Source: Shimia sp040225985 | GTDB lineage: Bacteria; Pseudomonadota; Alphaproteobacteria; Rhodobacterales; Rhodobacteraceae | Length of the DNA stretch: 64,000 nt | Direction of reading: 5' to 3' | Assembly (NCBI RefSeq): GCF_040225985.1 | Contig: NZ_JBBPEU010000006.1 | Location: forward strand, 124,001 to 188,000 | Shown: piece by piece, positions 59,880 through 64,000 of the stretch | How positions within the stretch are numbered: the stretch's first letter is position 1 | How the letters are laid out: each line of letters starts with the position of its first letter | Notes under the pieces: generated by a model | What the model was told of the DNA's origin: nothing | Seen by the model: the letters and a program-made list of their open reading frames with translations, nothing else | Database searches by the model: none | Position numbers and translations under genes: made by a program

Positions 59880-60983
59880 TCAGGTGTCGTCTTCCGTCTC
59901 GACCGGGGTCGGATCGTCCGGGCCGACCTCGGTCCACAGCGTCAGGAACACCCCGGCACAGACCGGCCCAAGGATGATCCCCGCCGCCCCGAACAGCCCG
60001 AGTCCGCCCAGAATGCTGACAAAGACCCACAGGTCCGACATGCCCGCATCCTTGCCCACAAGGCGCGGGCGCAGGATGTTGTCGACCGAACCCACCACCA
60101 GCGCCGCCCAGGCAGCCAACGCCAGCGCCTTGGCAAACTCGCCCTCGATGCCAAGATATACGGCCCCGCCGAACACGATAAGCCCAGCGCCCACCGCCGG
60201 AATGGCCGCCAGAAGCGCCATGATGACGGACCAGAACATCACGCCCTCTATTCCAACAACCCAGAAGCTGAGCCCGCCAAGGATAGCCTGGATGATGCCG
60301 ATCAGGAAAGTGCCCCGGATCGTGGCACGGCTGACCGAGATGATCCTCGCGTCGATCTTGGCCTGCAAATCGGTGGGCAGGCCGGAATAGGCGAGCATCT
60401 GTGCGAACACCGTGGTGTTCATCGGCAGAAAGAAGAACATCGCGTAAAGGAAAGTGAACAGGCTCAGGAAGAAGGTCGCAGTGCCATTGGTCAGGTGCGA
60501 CAGCGAGGTGGCAAAGAACGAGGCCAGCGACCCCATGAGTTGCTGCGCCTTGGCATAGATCTGGGGGCCTGCCCGTTCGAGTGTATCCTTGAAGGGCAGC
60601 CAGTCCGGCCAGCGCAGCGTGCCCTCGCGCAGCTCTTTCACGTCTTCCGACAGGGTTTCGAGCAGTTCATCTGAATCGCGGAACACCTCGACGGCCTGCA
60701 CGGCGGCCTCGTAAGTGATCAGGATTAGCGGCGTGATCACGGACAGGGTGCAGACGATCAGGGTCAGCCCGCTGGCCAGCCCCGTTCGTCCTCCCAACAC
60801 TCGGTGGAACCAGTCAAACAGGGGGCGTGCCAGCACGGCGCAGATCCCCGCAAGGCTGAGCGCGATCAGGAACCCCTGCACCAGCGTCAGGAACAGGGCC
60901 GTGACCAGAAGCGTCGCAACACCTGTGGCCATCAGCGCCCGGTTGCGCGTCTCGGTCAGGTTTTTGTCAGGTTTTCCGGCCAT
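59880..60983 (-). CDS. AI-2E family transporter (PF01594 type)
   Basis: The product is a 367-residue membrane protein with about eight helices. Segments such as FLYAMFFFLPMN, AILGGLSFWVVGIEGVMFWSVIMA and VGSVDNILRPRLVGKDAGMSDL are typical. Family members export diverse solutes or exchange ions, and quorum-signal export is known for only a few. I chose the ATG at 60983 (MAGKPDKN). A GTG at 61013 would add ten residues. It is upstream of the small coiled-coil gene. Confidence 0.85.
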   Translation of the reverse strand: MAGKPDKNLTETRNRALMATGVATLLVTALFLTLVQGFLIALSLAGICAVLARPLFDWFHRVLGGRTGLASGLTLIVCTLSVITPLILITYEAAVQAVEVFRDSDELLETLSEDVKELREGTLRWPDWLPFKDTLERAGPQIYAKAQQLMGSLASFFATSLSHLTNGTATFFLSLFTFLYAMFFFLPMNTTVFAQMLAYSGLPTDLQAKIDARIISVSRATIRGTFLIGIIQAILGGLSFWVVGIEGVMFWSVIMALLAAIPAVGAGLIVFGGAVYLGIEGEFAKALALAAWAALVVGSVDNILRPRLVGKDAGMSDLWVFVSILGGLGLFGAAGIILGPVCAGVFLTLWTEVGPDDPTPVETEDDT

Positions 60984-61103
60984 CGCGCCCGTCCCGTTTG
61001 CCAATGCCACCACGATAGCCAGCGCAAGGCGGGTTGTCGAATGTCGATCGGGGCGGCACCCCCAATAGAGAGGCGGGCGTCGGGGTGTGTCTGACCGCGT
61101 GGG

Positions 61104-61509
61104 TCAGAGCAACCAGGCCTGTTCTTCAAGCACCATATCCGCAAACTGCAACGTCTCGATATTGGCAAAAATGGTCGATGCCGTCGCGCCTTGTGCCGCC
61201 GGTGTGGCTGATCTGGTAGAGCCCGTTCACGATGGCGATGTCATACTCTGCCCGCGCGCCCTGCAGGACCAGCGTGTCGTGACCCGTGCCGCCGTCGAAG
61301 ATGTCGGTGTCAAAGCCGTTGCCGCCGACAAGCAGGCCATCCCCGTCGCCGCCATTCAACGTGTCGCGTCCCAGCCCGCCATAGAGGCTGTCATTGCCGT
61401 TGCCGCCGTTGAGCAAGTCGTTGCCCGCATATCCGAAAAGACGATCATCGGTTTCATTACCGCCAAACGCCTGCACCGAAATCCAGTCGTCCTGTCGTGA
61501 TCCCTGCAA
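61104..61509 (-). pseudogene. frameshifted C-terminal fragment of an RTX protein
   Basis: The frame begins LQGSRQDDWISVQAF and contains GGNGNDSLYGG-type calcium repeats, then DTLVLQGARAEYDIAI and QISHTGG. After GID, in a run of five T (minus strand, 61167-61171), the frame shifts. With one T removed it reads FANIETLQFADMVLEEQ and ends at a TGA at 61104-61106. No N-terminal part or signal exists upstream. It is the tail of a broken RTX protein of the same kind as the gene at 62310. Confidence 0.75.
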
Positions 61510-61527
61510 AGTGCGGCCATTCGAGAT

Positions 61528-61905
61528 TCATGACTGACCCATCGTGCCTTTTGCTCCAAGAGGCTCCGATACTCCCATTGGAAGGGAAGGCTTCCTGGCA
61601 ACCCACTCTCCGCTTTGCTGGAGGTGCCGGGCAACCGCCTCCACCAAAGACATCTGGAAATTGAAGGCGGGCTTGTAGCCGTTGATCCAGGTTTCACCCA
61701 ACCCCTTGAGGACCGCCGAGATGTTCTGATGCTTGACCTCGATCGAACCATTGGAGCGGCCGACCAACTCCTGCAAGGCCCGGTTGTGGGCGGCCTTGTT
61801 GTATCTGTTGCCGACCAACTCATCAGAAAGCATGGCGAAATAGTCCGCCACGATGGCGTCGTTTTCCAGATCTGACCATTCCTCACCCAGGCTATGCGAA
61901 GGGTT
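61528..61905 (-). pseudogene. fragment resembling the N-terminus of DUF3883-type proteins
   Basis: An open frame of about 126 codons reads LGEEWSDLENDAIVADYFAM, then YNKAAHNRALQELVGRSNGS, KHQNISAVLKGLGETW and YKPAFNFQMSLVEAVARHL. I recall this arrangement from the N-terminus of DUF3883/HNH-like proteins linked to restriction and defence. The frame ends after GTMGQS without the rest of such a protein. It begins without a good start codon (a GTG is at 61851). It appears to be a truncated relic beside the broken RTX tail. Confidence 0.5.
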
Positions 61906-61987
61906 TCACGATGTGACGAAAAGGAAACCTGACGGACTACGGTGTACACCGACCTGTAAACTGGGTGACGCAATTTTAGCTAAGTGT

Positions 61988-62061
61988 TGGAGGCGAGTAC
62001 CGGAATCGAACCGGTGTACACGGATTTGCAATCCGCTGCGTCACCACTCCGCCAACTCGCC
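61988..62061 (-). tRNA. tRNA-Cys (GCA)
   Basis: The 74-nt tRNA has acceptor GGCGAGT paired with ACTCGCC. The anticodon arm has GCGGA, loop TTGCAAA and TCCGT, giving anticodon GCA. The T arm ACCGGTTCGATTCCGGT is present. The discriminator is T and CCA is encoded. It marks the edge of the decayed stretch at 61.1-61.9 kb. Confidence 0.97.
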
Positions 62062-62246
62062 AGCCTTGTGGTGCGATGCGTTTATCGTTTCCTTGACGGG
62101 GGTGCAAGCCCTTGTGTGACCGGTTTTGCATCAAGTGTTCGGGCAATTTGCTTGCAGGCATGTAGGCGATAGGAGCGCGGCATTTGGTGCCTGCTGCTGC
62201 AGCATCTGCGCCGACCCTTGTGTCCCTGTCCTATGAGGGTCTGGAG

Positions 62247-62261
62247 CGAATCCGGGATTCG
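62247..62261. promoter_or_regulatory. perfect palindrome upstream of the RTX gene
   Basis: CGAATCC and GGATTCG are exact complements around a single G, 49 bp before the RTX gene start. No regulator gene is adjacent. Function is unknown. Confidence 0.35.
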
Positions 62262-62309
62262 TGTCAGGGTTGTTGTTGAATTCATTTGATAGATTGAAGG
62301 TGAGATATC

Positions 62310-64000
62310 ATGCCCGAAGGTGCAGCGAACCAGACCCCCATTGCCGAAGATGACCTGCTTGGCGGGGCCAACCGTATTCTTTTCGTGTCAGACAGCGGTG
62401 CCGGGCGCGGTATCGCCAATGCCTTGCGGTCCGTTGGGTATGAGGTGGACGGCGTTCTGGATAATTTCTCCAGAGGAACAACCTGGCGCCTGCAGCAGGA
62501 CCTTTCCGACTATGGTGCCATATTCTGGAGTGCATCCGGAAACGGGGCAGGCGACCAACACACCGACCCCGAGATGTTCGCAAACCTTACCGAGTATGTG
62601 ACCGACGGTGGCCGGGTCTTCGTAACCGGCTATGACTCGGTGGCCAGTCCGCGCGATGACCGTTTGATTGCTTTTCTTGGGGGAACCGGAAGCCGCGACT
62701 TTGGTGGCCCCCGCCCGATCAACGATGTAGAGAGCAGCTTGACCACCGGTGTGGTCGACATCCGCGGGCTTCAACCGCAGGATTACTATGGTGATTTGGA
62801 TACCATATTTGTCGATCCTGATCTCGGCACGCAGGTGATCGTGCCCAGCAGCTATTTGGGGGGCGCGTCCTGGAGTTTGCGCCAGTTGGGCGAGGGCGAG
62901 ATCGCTTATGTGTCCAACGGGCAGTCCGGCGGCGTAAATAGTAACTGGCGCAGTTGGGAGAACTCATCGGCGGACGGCACAGGGGTCTATAATGCCGCGA
63001 TCCGAAATTTTGCCGCGTCCACAGAGCAGGGATTGCTGGTGAGTGCCAACCGGACCGCAACGGTGGACGGCGCTGATCTGTTGAGCAATGACAGCGATCC
63101 GGACAATGAACCGGTGTCGATCATCGCCGTGTCGGCCACAAGCGCGCTGGGCGCGGCGGTCACGTTGAACGCGGATGGAACGATCACCTATGATCCCACC
63201 GGATCGGCCACGATTCAGGCGCTGGACGAGGCGGACCGCGAAGAGGACAGCTTTACCTACACGATTGACGATGGGGTTGGTGGTACAGCAACGGCCACCG
63301 TGTACCTGAGGGTCAACGGGGTGGATGACGTGCCCGTCCAAACCGGCGTGATTGATGTGAACAGCGCTTATTACGGCGAGGATTTCGCATGGCAGGTACC
63401 TTATGATCTGTTCGAGGATCTCTCGGGTGGTCCCGTGACCTATGACATTCGGATGGCGGATGGTGGCGCCTTGCCGGACTGGCTGTCGTTCGACAACCGC
63501 ACGCTTGGGTTTTCGGCCAGCGATATGGATGCGTCGCGCGAAGGCGATCTGGCGCTTCAGATCCTCGCGACTGAAACTGACGGGCAAAATGCCTTAACGG
63601 CGTTCACGCTGTCTATTGTCGGGGACGAGACGGTGGGGGGCACAGCAGGAGATGATGACCTGACCGGCTTTGCCGGGGCGGATTTTGTCTTCGGGCTTGC
63701 TGGCAACGACACGCTGGCCGGGGCCGGGCGGGACGACACCGTGCATGGCGGCGACGGCAATGACAGTCTCTTTGGGGACGACGGTCACGATCTTCTGAGC
63801 GGTGGCACTGGTGATGACACAGTGGCCGGCGGAGAAGGATCAGACAGTGTCTATGGCGGGGACGGTCACGACAGCATCGAAGGGGGCAACGGTCCGGACT
63901 GGCTTTTGGGTATGGAGGGCAACGACACCATTGAAGGCGGGGCTGATCACGACCACGTCGGAGGCGGGGCAGGGGATGATGTCCTGAACGGGGGCCTTGG
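62310..64000 (+). CDS. large RTX-repeat protein, start (runs off the window)
   Basis: At least 563 codons are open from the ATG at 62310 to the window end. Residues 27-110 look like a Rossmann or amidotransferase-like fold (RILFVSDSGAGRGIANAL, YGAIFWSASGNGAGD, GGRVFVTGYDS). Residues about 250-340 resemble a cadherin/VCBS repeat (LLSNDSDPDNEPVSIIAVS). Residues about 370-440 resemble an Ig-like putative calcium domain (LPDWLSFDNRTLGF). From about 445 come GGxGxDxL repeats (GDGNDSLFGDDGHDLLSGG). There is no signal peptide, so type I secretion is expected. GAAGG lies before the ATG. Confidence 0.85.
   Translation, partial: MPEGAANQTPIAEDDLLGGANRILFVSDSGAGRGIANALRSVGYEVDGVLDNFSRGTTWRLQQDLSDYGAIFWSASGNGAGDQHTDPEMFANLTEYVTDGGRVFVTGYDSVASPRDDRLIAFLGGTGSRDFGGPRPINDVESSLTTGVVDIRGLQPQDYYGDLDTIFVDPDLGTQVIVPSSYLGGASWSLRQLGEGEIAYVSNGQSGGVNSNWRSWENSSADGTGVYNAAIRNFAASTEQGLLVSANRTATVDGADLLSNDSDPDNEPVSIIAVSATSALGAAVTLNADGTITYDPTGSATIQALDEADREEDSFTYTIDDGVGGTATATVYLRVNGVDDVPVQTGVIDVNSAYYGEDFAWQVPYDLFEDLSGGPVTYDIRMADGGALPDWLSFDNRTLGFSASDMDASREGDLALQILATETDGQNALTAFTLSIVGDETVGGTAGDDDLTGFAGADFVFGLAGNDTLAGAGRDDTVHGGDGNDSLFGDDGHDLLSGGTGDDTVAGGEGSDSVYGGDGHDSIEGGNGPDWLLGMEGNDTIEGGADHDHVGGGAGDDVLNGGL

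Noticed and set aside
61104..61905. Insertion sequence or integrase remnant
   Set aside because: No transposase or integrase motif and no terminal inverted repeats were seen. The pieces resemble RTX and DUF3883-type coding DNA.

Overview
The window is chromosomal DNA of a high-GC alphaproteobacterium. It most likely belongs to the Rhodobacterales (Roseobacter group). The evidence is a beta-hydroxyaspartate cycle cluster, the pobA-pcaDCHG order beside a divergent pcaQ, a DctPQM TRAP transporter, RTX proteins, a hom/glpX/recJ neighbourhood and the wording of the proteins. No phage, plasmid, insertion sequence or CRISPR array is visible. Genes are dense, and many share ATGA, TGATG or GTGA stop/start overlaps.

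Layout. 1-3.6 kb: bhcC (cut by the window edge), bhcB and bhcA, with the divergent IclR regulator bhcR and two matching TGAAA-N5-TTTCA operator candidates between bhcA and bhcR. 3.6-6.6 kb: ureidoglycine aminohydrolase, a DUF427 protein and an ABC1-family kinase. 6.7-12.8 kb: two identical tRNA-Glu genes, recJ, a cysteine hydrolase, glpX, a ceramidase-like gene broken by an in-frame TGA, hom and a small lipoprotein. 12.9-20 kb: a TetR regulator, pirin, and an acyl-activation set (CoA ligase; then nitronate monooxygenase-like protein, histidine phosphatase, APH-like kinase and SDR behind a perfect palindrome). 20-25.9 kb: cytochrome c', cytochrome b561, thioesterase, multicopper oxidase, a cysteine desulfurase-like enzyme divergent from an Lrp regulator, and a ChrR-like double cupin. 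26-31.3 kb: an arsenic operon arsR-arsC-acr3-GAPDH-DUF1036-arsJ. 31.3-33.2 kb: a membrane-anchored parvulin with a HupE/UreJ protein.

33.2-43.1 kb: 4-hydroxybenzoate and protocatechuate catabolism (pobA, pcaD, pcaC, pcaH, pcaG), ending in a beta-keto acid cleavage enzyme. Next come pcaQ and a TRAP transporter operon carrying a flavin hydroxylase. 43.7-51.5 kb: an RND efflux pair, a serralysin-like RTX protease and a GMC oxidoreductase. 51.6-59.0 kb: a complete histidine-utilisation locus (hutC-hutF divergent from hutI-hutH-hutG-hutU). 59.0-64 kb: three membrane proteins, a decayed stretch (frameshifted RTX tail plus a fragment resembling the N-terminus of DUF3883 proteins), tRNA-Cys, and the start of a large RTX protein that runs off the window.

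How the genes fit together. The window is rich in carbon and nitrogen scavenging. Ureide breakdown can yield glyoxylate, which the bhc cycle assimilates. Histidine goes to glutamate and formate. 4-Hydroxybenzoate goes through protocatechuate to 3-oxoadipate, and the cleavage enzyme may dispose of that without PcaIJ and PcaF. The points most worth a second look are the DUF1036 gene inside the ArsJ operon, the cleavage enzyme at the end of the pca operon, the in-frame TGA in the ceramidase-like gene, the kinase/phosphatase/SDR acyl operon, and the arsR operator lying on the start codon.
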